Origin: Fragilaria radians
Taxonomy: Eukaryota; Bacillariophyta; Fragilariophyceae; Fragilariales; Fragilariaceae
DNA: 64,000 nucleotides
Reading direction: 5' to 3'
Assembly: GCA_900642245.1 (NCBI GenBank)
Contig: CAAAJI010000016.1
Span: 42,358-106,357, forward strand
A program made the translations under genes and the position numbers. Shown piece by piece: positions 44,900 through 55,002 of the stretch; position 1 is the stretch's first letter; each line of letters begins with the position of its first letter. The notes beneath the pieces were generated by a model. It was not told the origin of the DNA. It did no database searches and worked only from the letters and a program-made list of their open reading frames with translations.

Positions 44900-46014
44900 T
44901 TAGACATTAGATAATGATGTTTTGATCTCCTTGGTAGATATAGTTGGTTTGTGTTTATCCGACAGTGATTCGTTTGTTGTCTGTACATAGCTATCTAACG
45001 CCTTTCCTTGATTGGATATCTTTCTTGGAAGTAGCGCCACCAAAACAATTTGTACAAACCCAAGAATGGCACCAATACCATTTGGTATAAATATGAAACC
45101 ATCCAATATCGCAAATCCATACGCTGTCCAAAAAGTGCTATTGAGAGTGTTGGTTATCATGGTCCCCAAATGAATTGGTGCTGAGTTTCGTTCTTTCAAA
45201 ACTTTGACAATGCTAAGAAGTGGAGCTCCATAGAAGAAGAATAAGTTGACATTCACACAGTAGCCTACAATTTGAGCTCGTGTGTCATGTGAAAAATCAG
45301 CCAATGTTATGACAGAGATTAAAATCGTCCAGAAAATGGCAATCGCCATCACCATGTTTTCATGTGATGCAGGTGCTGGAGTCGTTTGGGATGTCACACT
45401 CCACACAAGAGCTTCAAAGTCATTAGTTTCAGGAGACAAATCTGTATCAACAACTTCGATTGTGTCTCCATTTGGGTTGACTTTGGAAGGAATTACTTCT
45501 CTCGCTTTTTTACGCTCCTGGAGTTGAAATTCTTCACTTTGACCATTCAACAACTTAGTAATCGAACTTCTCATTTCCGTGGCTCTATGCCCTTCATATT
45601 GTAACTTTGAAGCGCATAGATTAAACCAGATAGATAGTAAAAAGCCAGGCGCATTCGCAAAGAAAAGAAAGAGATTCTTGTTTTGGGGGGAGGATTAGAT
45701 TATTCATTCCGAATTGGTAAGGAAAACTTTTCATGTCACTCACATTTTGAAGAAAGCTATATGTTACCCATCCAACACAATTTCCCGTCATGAATGCCCA
45801 TGGAATGGGATTAAGATCTCCTAGATAGCCTCGATTTACCGCTTCCTTTACGGCTTTGTATGGTGCTTCAAGGGGCTTTCGAGTGAGAAAGAAAGTCGAA
45901 GCCATTTCTGGAAACTAAGTTTAGATGTAACTTGCCTGCAAACATAATATTTCCCATAATACATCCTAAGGTGGGAGATACATATTTCAAAATGATTGTT
46001 GACACGTCTGTCAT
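44900..46014 (-). CDS. SWEET: SWEET (MtN3/saliva) sugar transporter
   Basis: Bidirectional sugar uniporter with two three-helix MtN3 repeats. Exons (minus): 46014-45936, 45865-45740, 45678-44900, totalling 328 codons (327 residues). The first intron (70 bp) is GC-AG, with AG|GCAAGT at the donor. Joining it gives VSPTLGCIMGNIMFA then APYKAVKEAVNRGYLGDLNP and IPWAFMTGNCVGWVTYSF, a continuous first MtN3 repeat, continued by FANAPGFLLSIWFNL. The second repeat has GYCVNVNLFFFYGAPLLSIV, TLNSTFWTAYGFAI and FIFIPNGIGAILGFVQIVLV. The second intron (61 bp) uses a gtgaca donor because the stronger gtgagt four bases upstream breaks the frame. An internal ATG at 45905 lies in the first intron. It is head-to-head with the PPR gene. 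Confidence 0.87.
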
Positions 46015-46301
46015 TTGAGAAAAGTATGGACAACGAGAGATTTCAGTCGTAACGTTAGTGGAAAATGTGTTGGCTTTTTCGTTTGGTGGATGAACGACGT
46101 AAGTGTCATTTGTTGGACCTCACTGGAAAACGATGAGAAAGTTCGTTGCGTCATTATGACGTCAGAAAGACATCACAAACAGACTTGTATTTTATTTCAT
46201 GGTCGCAAAAACACCTTGAATTCGTTTGTTGTATTTCCTCAACCAAAAAGTGCGGCAGAGTCCATTCACTTGTCAAGGATCTTTCTATACGAATCTGCAT
46301 C
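46015..46301. promoter_or_regulatory. Probable bidirectional promoter, SWEET / PPR-SMR
   Basis: 287 bp between divergent start codons. It contains tgcgtcattatgacgtcaga (46154-46173), including a perfect TGACGTCA CRE/bZIP-type palindrome at 46163-46170. That site is a direct reading; its use is inferred. Confidence 0.55.
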
Positions 46302-49148
46302 ATGATATCCATTATTTTTTTGTGTATATCATTTTATTCATTTTGTCGTTTGACTGCATTTCCCTTGAATTCTTGTATTCAACAAAAAAGTACTCCTAGA
46401 GTGTCATCAAACCTAAATGGCCGATCTCGGGTCGTATTCCAAGGGTCAGAATCTAATTTTCAAAACTCGCCGCACAGGATACCTAACCGTTCGCTCAAGC
46501 ATGATAAAAAAGGATCAAGAAAACATAAGACCGCCTCTTCAAAGCAACTCCCTATTGCGTTGGGCGATTTCGCAGCATCCAAATTGGTCGAGTTGCAAGA
46601 ACGAAGTTCCAGCAATATCAACCTTACCCGTGAGTTACATTTTTCATACTTTCAAATTTAAGCTTTTTGAAATTCTAATCTATGCTTTCGTTTTTTTCGA
46701 CAAATTTGATCAAAAATTCTCAGAAACTTCTTGCGAATCCGTCCTTGCCATATGTGTAGCAGCCAACGATTGGGATAGCGCATGGGAAGTTGTGCAAATC
46801 ATGAACTCCCTTGACTTTCCATCTCAAAGACGTAGTACCTACAAGGCTTGTTTGCAGGCATGTTTCGAATTCGGAAATGGGTCGGCGGCTTTGGAAATTT
46901 GGAACGCCATGACCGACACGTTAAAAAACGACGGCGAACTTGCCGACCCAGTGGATTTGGCCCTTACTGTAGCAGCGATGTGCAAACAAAATGAGAAAGA
47001 AGAGGGATGGTGGAAATCTGCATTGGATCTATTGGATTCTATGGCTCGAGATATTGTACAACGAGGGGAAGCTTTCGATGACACAAAATTAGTTCCCGTT
47101 GAAGCATATGATGCCGTCTTGTCATGTTTTGTTCGAACTCAAAATTGGAAAGAGGCATCGCATCTACTTTCGCGAATGGAACGTCACGACTCAGGGCATC
47201 CGGAACCCTCTTTATCTTCGTACAGGCTGGTCATCGAAACATGCGTACAAGCCAAACAAGGAGAACAAGCCTTTCACGTCTTGATGGGAATGTCCAAGCG
47301 AGGGATGAAGCCAACGATTTACACCTTTGAACTCATTGTTGCAGCGCTAGCACAGAAGTTGCAATGGCGAAGAGTGTTACAGCTTCTTGACATGATGGAT
47401 ACCATAGGAGTTCAAAAAACGCTAGTCTTGTACAATACGGCTATTTCCGCTTGTGCAAGTCTGGAGAGGTTGGTAGTGCGAAAGGGTTACTTGTCAAGAT
47501 GCGGAAAGCAGGAATAAAGCCAGATATTTTTACCTTCAATGCTGTAATGACAGCATGTGCACGTTCATACCAATGGCAGGACGCCTTAAAAATACTTGAT
47601 GAGTGTCATAGAGAACCAGGAGTGGAACCAGACATTATCACCTACACGAATGCGATTCGAGCTTGCACAAAGGGTGGGAAAACTGTGCGAGCGCTGAACA
47701 TCTTACAAGTAATAAAGGATAAAAAGCTTCCTCTTGACAACCATGCATATGCCGCAGCTATCGACGCTTGTGCTAAAGGGAGAATGTGGCAACGGGCATT
47801 GGAGCTTTTGGATGAAATGGAGATTAATGGAGTTCATCCTAACGCGATTACCTACTCCGTTGCGATCACAGCATGCGGGAATGGTGGAAGATGGGAAAAG
47901 GCATTACAATTGCTCGATGACGTAAGTTATGGCATTATTGATCTTGCAGACGGCACTTCATCAATCTAATTGAATTTTTTTAATACTGAATAGATGAGAG
48001 AAAAGAAACTGCAAATCAATCTCATAACCTATAATTCCGCGATTACTGCTTTATCTAAGGCTTCGAGACGGGGCGCTCGGAAATCTGCTAAGGAGCATGC
48101 TCCGCAACGCTTCTCCAGCACGCAAGGGGCACAGGCCGATTGCTTTGATATCGATGAGCAACAATTGTGGAAAAAAGCATTGCAGCTCCTAGATCGAATG
48201 AAACGTGATGGAATTGATCCAGATGGCTTCAGCTACTCAGCAGCCATCAGTTGCTGCGGAGCGGGAGGAAGATGGAAGGAGGCTCTGTCATTGATCCAAA
48301 CTATGCAAAACGGTGATCCGAGGACGCGTCCTAATAAAATTGCGTATACAGCTGCAATATGTAAGTTCTTAACGCCCTTTCCTCTATTGCATAGCCTTTT
48401 GGTCACATGTTTGACATTATATGCGTTTACGTTTCTTACGTTATTTCCTTAAGCTGCTTGTGGAAGATCTGGTAAACATGAAGAGGCTATACGTTTGTTC
48501 ACCGACATGAAAGAGCAAGGACTTCAGCCGGATCGCGTCGCATACAACGCATTACTTTCGGCTCTTCGCGTTGCGGAACTTCCAGAGAAGGCAGTAGTCC
48601 TATGGCAAGAAATGATGGGGAAGCAAATTAGTAGCACTCCGGTATCAAAATTTGCGTCAGCGAAAGCTGATTCATCGCTATCACCGGACATCATTACAGT
48701 GACAGATGTCCTGGCTACTTTGGTACGTGCTGGTGGACCCTCGAATATGCAAAAAGTAGACGAAGTCTTTGCGGAGGCCGTAGAGCGAGGTATCGTATTG
48801 GGAGAAAACAAGATATTGGACTCACGATACGAGACGGACTTGTCCGGAATGTCGTTTCCCGTTGCAAGAGCTTGTGTACGCTTTATTTTAAATCGAGTAA
48901 AGGATGAATTTCTTAAAGATGGCCAAGTGGATGATGTTTTCTTCATAACTGGAATAGGAACACAATTTTTAAAAGCTCCTAAATCAGGAACTGAAGTCGT
49001 AATATCACAGTCTCTTCGAGATCATGTTCAAAGCATTCTTACTACTGACTTTGTTCCACCGATAAAGTCCTTGGTACCACAACTTGGCCAAGGGATGGTA
49101 ATGATTGCAAAGGCTGACATCCTACATTGGGTAATATCTCAAAGCTAA
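46302..49148 (+). CDS. Plastid-type PPR-SMR protein with one-base frameshift
   Basis: PPR proteins bind organelle RNA in a sequence-specific way. Exons: 46302-46629, 46724-47921, 47994-48360, 48454-49148; introns are 94, 72 and 93 bp. The start MISIIFLCISFYSFCRLTAF runs into AFPLNSC, a signal peptide plus an ASAFAP-like site, so plastid import is likely. Roughly ten PPR units follow, such as YNTAISACA, DIFTFNAVMTACARSYQWQD, DIITYTNAIRACTKGGKTVR, AYAAAIDACAKGRMWQRALE and AITYSVAITACGNGGRWEKA. The C-terminus resembles an SMR domain: ETDLSGMSFPVARACVRFIL (DLSG where DLHG is usual) and FFITGIG (TGxG). At 47452-47460 the frame breaks: tgtgcaagtctgg lacks one base needed to read ACAKSGEV, and the next unit continues one frame over. 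It is a sequencing error, a dead allele or rarely recoding. Confidence 0.85.
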
Positions 49149-49410
49149 GAAAATGTCTTTAACAATTTGACTATGGACTTACTACACAACTATAAACTCT
49201 CATCTTTCCTTTCGTATATGTTGCTTTCAACACGTCAATCCTGGTACCACAACTTGGCCTAGGGATGGTAATGATGGCAAAGGCTGACATCCTACAATGG
49301 GTAATATCTCAACGCTAAGAAAATGTCTTTAACAATTTGACTATGGACTTACTACACAACTATAAACTCTCATCTTTCCTTTCGTATATATTGCTTACAA
49401 CACGTCACTC
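49073..49410 (+). repeat. Tandem duplication of 170 bp at the PPR 3' end
   Basis: 49073-49242 and 49243-about 49410 are direct copies that differ at about six positions over 163 bases. The first copy holds the last 25 codons of the PPR-SMR gene, the stop and the start of the 3' UTR. The second repeats the same codons (ending ADILQWVISQR and stop) but is detached from any upstream frame. Four of the six differences lie in the coding part. Confidence 0.92.
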
Positions 49411-49500
49411 ATCACACTCATTTACTCCTTTAAATTATCATACGTCACTTATTGTTCTATATTCTCGCCTCTTGACTCTTCCTGCAATTTTTCTCACTTC

Positions 49501-52500
49501 CTATATCTCACCCTCATCTAGGCTTTGACTTGTCATTGCGGCCATCATGGCTTCCACACGGGCTGCCGCTAGCTCTTCAGCAGCTCTTGCTGTCTCGCTT
49601 TTTTTCTGTACGCTACGTAATGGCTCTTTGGAAGCTGAACCAGCTAATCGTACTCCTTGCACCCCATTTGGCGACATGGGCACAGAAGACATTAATTCTT
49701 CAACTTGTTTTAGCGATACATCATCCTTCTTCATTGCCATCAATTTCATCATTTCTTCTACTTGCTGCGCAGCAAACTTCTCAGCAGCCTTCGAAACTTC
49801 TGATGAATGATCGCTTACACTTACTGCAGATCTGTCCTTCCCGGGGCTCATGCCTGCAGATTTTCTGTCTAGAAATTCCTTCCATTTCTCATTTTTCTTT
49901 AAACCTGAAGATGCATCAGACATGGATGACGTTCTACTTCTGTCATCCGTTCCTCTCCCCCGACTACCATGACGCTTCGGCTTTGAAACAGCAGCTTCCA
50001 TTGCCATTGCCTCAAGATATGAGGTCTTTGCGCCAAATCCTCCATCTGAAATAGGGCTTACAGTTTCATTTATCTGTTTTGGGCTTGTCCTTGCCTTTCC
50101 TCGATTAGAGCTTGAAGAACCTCGTTCCGTTGCAGGCGATGTTAAGTTGGCTTTCCCGTCATCTTTCACATCATCTGAGCTACCACAGAAACCATGTGGA
50201 CTGTACGGAGAGGAAGAGTTTTGAGTCTTTCGTTGCGATGTTCCTCGCAAGAACGCCAAATGAGCCGCTGGTAACGAGTCCATAAGGTCTGATGACGGCA
50301 AAAACTGTCTTGGCATGATTGGAGCAGCACAAGCCTGTAAGCGCTTGAAGAATGTGCCTTGCTCTACATTAGTGCCTGTATCAGAAACAGATTCCATACT
50401 TTGTGTCCTGTCGTGGTCTCCTTCATAATATTCCTCTCCTTGTGCCTGAATCGGAGAAATGTCAGAAAAACTGTCATCAACTATTCCGGGCATTGAATTT
50501 GCTGCTGTAGGAAAAGCACCATTTTCACCTCTCATGGATGGCTTGAACTCAAACAGTGAATCCTCGTCGTGCTCGCTATTTTGCTCACCAACGTCGTGAT
50601 TGCGTTCCTCTTTAATTGCTGGAGATAAGTCCATTCGTTGAGAAGGGTTTACGACCTCTTGTTTTGCGGCTGCTGCACTCTCCGCAATTACCTTCTTTTC
50701 AAGGAAGGACTTCCATCCAGCAGTTCCGGTTAGCTGCTGGTTAGGAGATTCAATATTATCTCGTGTCACACCCATATGTGGTGATGGTTCTTGATGCAAC
50801 ATTTGGTCTAATTCACTACGGCTTACTTTTGTATGTGAAACCATTACACGAGACTCCCATTGTTTCGCAAGATTCTTTACTCGCGACCTTCCGTCGTCAG
50901 CAGCTATAGGAATGGCTTTTTCGCGATTAATGCTTTGAGCTTGCAAATTTTCATCTTCACCTGTAATCTCTGGAAACTTGTCGCCACTTAAAATCTGGGG
51001 TTGTAACTCAGCTTTGGTTGGCATTAATGATTGTTCTTTTTCCACAATATCTGGTGAAGTTACTTGTGAAGCAGTTGTATGTTCCCGAACCTTCATCATT
51101 CTCTTTCGGGTTCGCATGGGCGAAGTATCTCTATCCGATGGCTTAATTCTAGGAATTTCTTGAAAGACATGCTTCACTGATTTCATCTCATTATCTTCAA
51201 CCTGATCTTTTCTTGATCCTGTTCCTCCGATTTGTTCATCAGCCCAGGCATCACTCTGATTGTCTTCAGAGTCAAAATCCATATCGTCAATTTCGTCGAT
51301 GTCAATAGGACCGTGAGATCTCCGTGTGGAATTAGGGACGATCACATCATTCATAGATTTTTGCGCTGAATTACGAGAATCGTCAGCAAAAAGTATGACA
51401 TCGTCTTGAGTGCTTTTTTCTTTAACAACCATTACCGATTCACTTCGTTTAGTAGACTTGACCAAATCGTTAGGCGATAGAAGAGGAGCTTTATCGTCTT
51501 CAAAGCTAGGTACTTGTTGAAACAAGGTTGAACGAGAGCCATCTGACGTAAAAGGTCCGTCGTTTTGCCTTGAATCCGTACTTCTTTCCCTAGGAGTATC
51601 ACTAGGGCTCTGGTTATACGCGAACGATTTGACAGATCCCGTATCTCCGATTTGTACGTACTTTTCATCCTGGGCTGTCGTAATAGTATCCCCGTCGCCA
51701 AGAGATTGACTTGCTTGCGACGGTGCTCTAGGCGGTTCCCACTCTTCATTCGTTGTCGTCTCGGTTAGAACAAATAGGGAATGTTCGAATTCATCCTTAT
51801 TCACTTGAACCCCCAATTCGTTTAAGTGTTCTGAAGTTTCGTTAGCAGAATCGTCATCAGGAATTGCTCTAGACGATACAAGGTCGACGGTTTGCCTGAT
51901 AGCCTCAGCGGATGAGAGTCCTTCAGGATCAGGCGCCACTTTTTTTTGCTTTGAGCTTCCTACTGTCAATCTCTGGACTTCTGATTTGTTATACTTCACT
52001 TCTGGAGTGACTGTACGTACATTCTCCTTTATTTCAATTTCTCTCACAACACTTGCATTACCAGGTATGGTAGATATGATCTTTTCGATCACAATCTTTT
52101 GGTCTTCATTAGATTGAGGTGAATCGATAGAAAAGATATCTCTTGATTGATCATTTTTGTCTTTGACTTTTGCATCCCTGCTTATTATTCGAGGGAAAGA
52201 AGTATCTATGTTCTCCGCACGGTACCTCAAGTTATACTCATCTTCAGATTCACTTTCAATCAAATGAGGTTCCTCCTCTTCGTCTTCTTCTCCGTTTTCT
52301 TCCTCCCAAACCATATTTTCTTCAGATGTGTCCTCAGGAAGGGTTGACATCACTTGTAATAGGGAGTTAATGTTGCCTTGATCATTACTTGAACCATATT
52401 GTGGTGATTTCGTTGACGTATCCAAATGGTCTGAAACCTGCACGTTTTCAAGGGGAAGCGGTGATATCAAAACGGGTTGTGACTCAGACTCAACATGATG

Positions 52501-55002
52501 ATGGTAAGGAGATTTTGGGGACGTATCGGATGCTTTCGATGTGAAGTCAATATCCCCAGGAACGTTTTCTCCTAACTGTCTCCTCTTCTTTAAGCCCTTT
52601 AATTCAATATGAATGACCTCGTCAGAGACCACTCCTCTCGTAATTACATCTGGCTCTTGATAATTAAGAAACCCTTCTTTTGGATCCCATTTTTGATTAG
52701 ACCTTGCGGCGGCGTTCTTAATCGATTCATGCCAACCTTTTCTGCTCTTAGCGGCTTTTTCCGCTTCTTTTGCTTTAGCAAGACGAATCTTGGCTGCTCC
52801 AGGTCTTCGAATACGGGATGAAGTCGTGAAGTTTGTAGCTCCCGTCGCTGCCGTCCAATGGCTTTTGCCACTTACAACTGACATGTGATCAAGACTATTG
52901 GAGTATTTCGTAGAAGAATCCAAGTAGTTTTGAAGATCAACGGAGTTTTCTGTGTGAACCTCAACTGTTTTCCCTCTTTGGCTGGACATGATTGAAGCCG
53001 GAGACTTCGGCTCAGACTCGGGAGTTTGTTTCTTTTCGAGAGAAACAACATTACTCTCCAGTATCATTTTCTCTGCTGACCGAAAGAGATTTGAAACACT
53101 GTCATCATCAGCTGTGGGATTGGTATCAGATCCAACTTGATGATCAATAGTTTCGTTCAGCGGATTCAGATTGGTAGAAGACAGGTCCTCTGTAGAGCTT
53201 GACAATAAATTCATGTCATAAGCTATCACACTGTCAGGAGAAGCATCATTTGATACTTTGTTTGATTTTGCTGGGAAAGTCGAAAATCCGGCATTTCGAA
53301 GTCCCTTCATATTAAATCTTAATGAAGATCCACTCTTAAGGTCACGTCGTGTTACACTTGTAGTCAAGGGGTCTGTGCTCTCAGTGGTATATGCCACATC
53401 ACTTGATTCCTTGTCATCTAGTTGTGCGAATCCAATTTGCTTTGTAGGAGAACTATGTGTAACAATCAGATCACGTGCTCCTATCACTTTCGTACCACGA
53501 AGTTGATTCACTTTCAGCGGGGTGGAACTCAACACTTGGTTCGAACTATCATTTTGTTCTCTTCGAACAGAATCATAGTAGTTATGTCCACTCTTAGGTA
53601 ACGAGTCTTCAATTTTCTCACCAGATTCTGTGCTTCTTGGATTGGAGGGTAACTTCGCAATCGATGACGTTCGTTCCTGTGATGTACTATTTCGAGCATC
53701 GCTCTTTGAATCTTTAGCAGCACTCCTTTTCGAGTTATCTTCTGTACAATCAAGAATGCTTTCGATCTCTTCATCTTCATCATCATCGCTGTCAAATCCT
53801 GCTACTTCAAACTGTTGATCCGTGGGTTCTCTTGGCACTACCTTATCTTCAAATGTCGACTTCTTCAAAATTGAATGCACACGGGGAGAACTTCCAATCA
53901 TAGAGTTTGATGACAGTGGAGTTTGAGGAGGAGTTTTTAAAGAAGAATTTACGTCAACATTTTCGGGACTGTCAGATCTCTCAGGCTTCGGCTTTTTCCA
54001 AAACGCGAGTCCACGTTTTGAAGTTCCTGTTTTCGCCGCAGCTTCCCGCTCCTCTATGACTAACGCTGCACTTTGACTTGGCGCCATACCAGAGTTCACC
54101 ATTTTCAGGAACTTCCGCTTTTCAGTAGCTGTAAAGGTACTGTAAATATCCTTCTCAGCGTTACTTTCACTTTTTTCAGCACTAGATCCTGCCTTTTTAG
54201 GTTCGTCTTCTCGTGTATCAACTGGCTTTGATTTATTGAATTCGGCCTTGGCCTTCCGCGATAAGGCGGCCAAATATGAACTTTTCTTGGAAGGAGATAA
54301 ATCCGGAGCACTTTTTTGCTCTGGCTCCACATATTCAATTTCAATTGCAACTTGTTCTTCGCCAGTATCTTCATCCATAGGAATATCTTGGATTGGTCTA
54401 AGATTTCGCTTACGAGGCGGTAATCTTTCCCGTCCGGAGGAGCTCGTGATGTTTTCCCCACAAATGTCACCCAACATGGAGGAGCAATCACAGAAGTTGT
54501 TTTTAGCATCAGTCTCATCATCAAATTGTTCTCGGTCAGAGTAGTATTCATCTGCTCGTCGGGGAGATTCTAATTTTCTCTTCTGTATACCTTGCATTTC
54601 CAAACTTGCGAGTTCGTCATCGGGGGCGTCGTCGTCCTCATCTTCACTTCCCCATGAATCGGGAGAAACAGACTTCGATGACCGACGTGACTGAGACTTA
54701 GGCGTCACATCCAAACCCAACTTTGACGGAGGATTCAACGGTCTCGTAGTTGGAGTTTTACCGCTTAACAGAGAAGGTGTAATACGAGCCATCGAAAGGC
54801 TTGGTAAGTCACCATCTTCCCAGGAATCCTCCACTTTTCCTGGTTCAGAATGATCGTCAACGTACACGCCATTCTTCGTCGTTTGCTGGACTAATGGGCT
54901 CTGAGAGGGTTCGTCCCAAGGCTCATTTATCTCATCTTCACTTTGAAAGATAGAAGAAACTGGGCCCAGATGACGAGAACGTGCATCCAGCCCAGGAGTC
55001 AT
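49501..55002 (-). CDS. Giant disordered acidic protein, unidentified
   Basis: One uninterrupted frame of 1833 codons from ATG 55002. It is rich in Ser, Asp, Glu and Lys and is mostly intrinsically disordered, with no enzyme motif or membrane span. Short motifs recur: SYLAALSRKAKAE and SYLEAMAMEAAVS; GWKSFLEKK and KWKEFLDRK; and near the end KAAEKFAAQQVEEMM and RAAEELAAARVEAMM, probably paired helices. A TATEKRKFLKMVNSGMAPSQ segment looks like a small folded or binding module. The acidic cluster EEENGEEDEEEE lies mid-protein. Such proteins are common in diatoms and usually annotated as hypothetical; no function can be given. The frame's length makes a real gene certain. It converges on the PPR gene. 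Confidence 0.88.
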   Translation of the reverse strand: MTPGLDARSRHLGPVSSIFQSEDEINEPWDEPSQSPLVQQTTKNGVYVDDHSEPGKVEDSWEDGDLPSLSMARITPSLLSGKTPTTRPLNPPSKLGLDVTPKSQSRRSSKSVSPDSWGSEDEDDDAPDDELASLEMQGIQKRKLESPRRADEYYSDREQFDDETDAKNNFCDCSSMLGDICGENITSSSGRERLPPRKRNLRPIQDIPMDEDTGEEQVAIEIEYVEPEQKSAPDLSPSKKSSYLAALSRKAKAEFNKSKPVDTREDEPKKAGSSAEKSESNAEKDIYSTFTATEKRKFLKMVNSGMAPSQSAALVIEEREAAAKTGTSKRGLAFWKKPKPERSDSPENVDVNSSLKTPPQTPLSSNSMIGSSPRVHSILKKSTFEDKVVPREPTDQQFEVAGFDSDDDEDEEIESILDCTEDNSKRSAAKDSKSDARNSTSQERTSSIAKLPSNPRSTESGEKIEDSLPKSGHNYYDSVRREQNDSSNQVLSSTPLKVNQLRGTKVIGARDLIVTHSSPTKQIGFAQLDDKESSDVAYTTESTDPLTTSVTRRDLKSGSSLRFNMKGLRNAGFSTFPAKSNKVSNDASPDSVIAYDMNLLSSSTEDLSSTNLNPLNETIDHQVGSDTNPTADDDSVSNLFRSAEKMILESNVVSLEKKQTPESEPKSPASIMSSQRGKTVEVHTENSVDLQNYLDSSTKYSNSLDHMSVVSGKSHWTAATGATNFTTSSRIRRPGAAKIRLAKAKEAEKAAKSRKGWHESIKNAAARSNQKWDPKEGFLNYQEPDVITRGVVSDEVIHIELKGLKKRRQLGENVPGDIDFTSKASDTSPKSPYHHHVESESQPVLISPLPLENVQVSDHLDTSTKSPQYGSSNDQGNINSLLQVMSTLPEDTSEENMVWEEENGEEDEEEEPHLIESESEDEYNLRYRAENIDTSFPRIISRDAKVKDKNDQSRDIFSIDSPQSNEDQKIVIEKIISTIPGNASVVREIEIKENVRTVTPEVKYNKSEVQRLTVGSSKQKKVAPDPEGLSSAEAIRQTVDLVSSRAIPDDDSANETSEHLNELGVQVNKDEFEHSLFVLTETTTNEEWEPPRAPSQASQSLGDGDTITTAQDEKYVQIGDTGSVKSFAYNQSPSDTPRERSTDSRQNDGPFTSDGSRSTLFQQVPSFEDDKAPLLSPNDLVKSTKRSESVMVVKEKSTQDDVILFADDSRNSAQKSMNDVIVPNSTRRSHGPIDIDEIDDMDFDSEDNQSDAWADEQIGGTGSRKDQVEDNEMKSVKHVFQEIPRIKPSDRDTSPMRTRKRMMKVREHTTASQVTSPDIVEKEQSLMPTKAELQPQILSGDKFPEITGEDENLQAQSINREKAIPIAADDGRSRVKNLAKQWESRVMVSHTKVSRSELDQMLHQEPSPHMGVTRDNIESPNQQLTGTAGWKSFLEKKVIAESAAAAKQEVVNPSQRMDLSPAIKEERNHDVGEQNSEHDEDSLFEFKPSMRGENGAFPTAANSMPGIVDDSFSDISPIQAQGEEYYEGDHDRTQSMESVSDTGTNVEQGTFFKRLQACAAPIMPRQFLPSSDLMDSLPAAHLAFLRGTSQRKTQNSSSPYSPHGFCGSSDDVKDDGKANLTSPATERGSSSSNRGKARTSPKQINETVSPISDGGFGAKTSYLEAMAMEAAVSKPKRHGSRGRGTDDRSRTSSMSDASSGLKKNEKWKEFLDRKSAGMSPGKDRSAVSVSDHSSEVSKAAEKFAAQQVEEMMKLMAMKKDDVSLKQVEELMSSVPMSPNGVQGVRLAGSASKEPLRSVQKKSETARAAEELAAARVEAMMAAMTSQSLDEGEI

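Noticed and set aside
45848..46033. ATG 45905 as the SWEET start
   Set aside because: It lies in the GC-AG intron; starting there would lose the first transmembrane helix that the upstream exon supplies.
47922..47993. Reading through the PPR intron as coding
   Set aside because: It has a clean gtaagt donor and tag acceptor, and removal joins LLDD to MREKKLQIN in the middle of a PPR unit.
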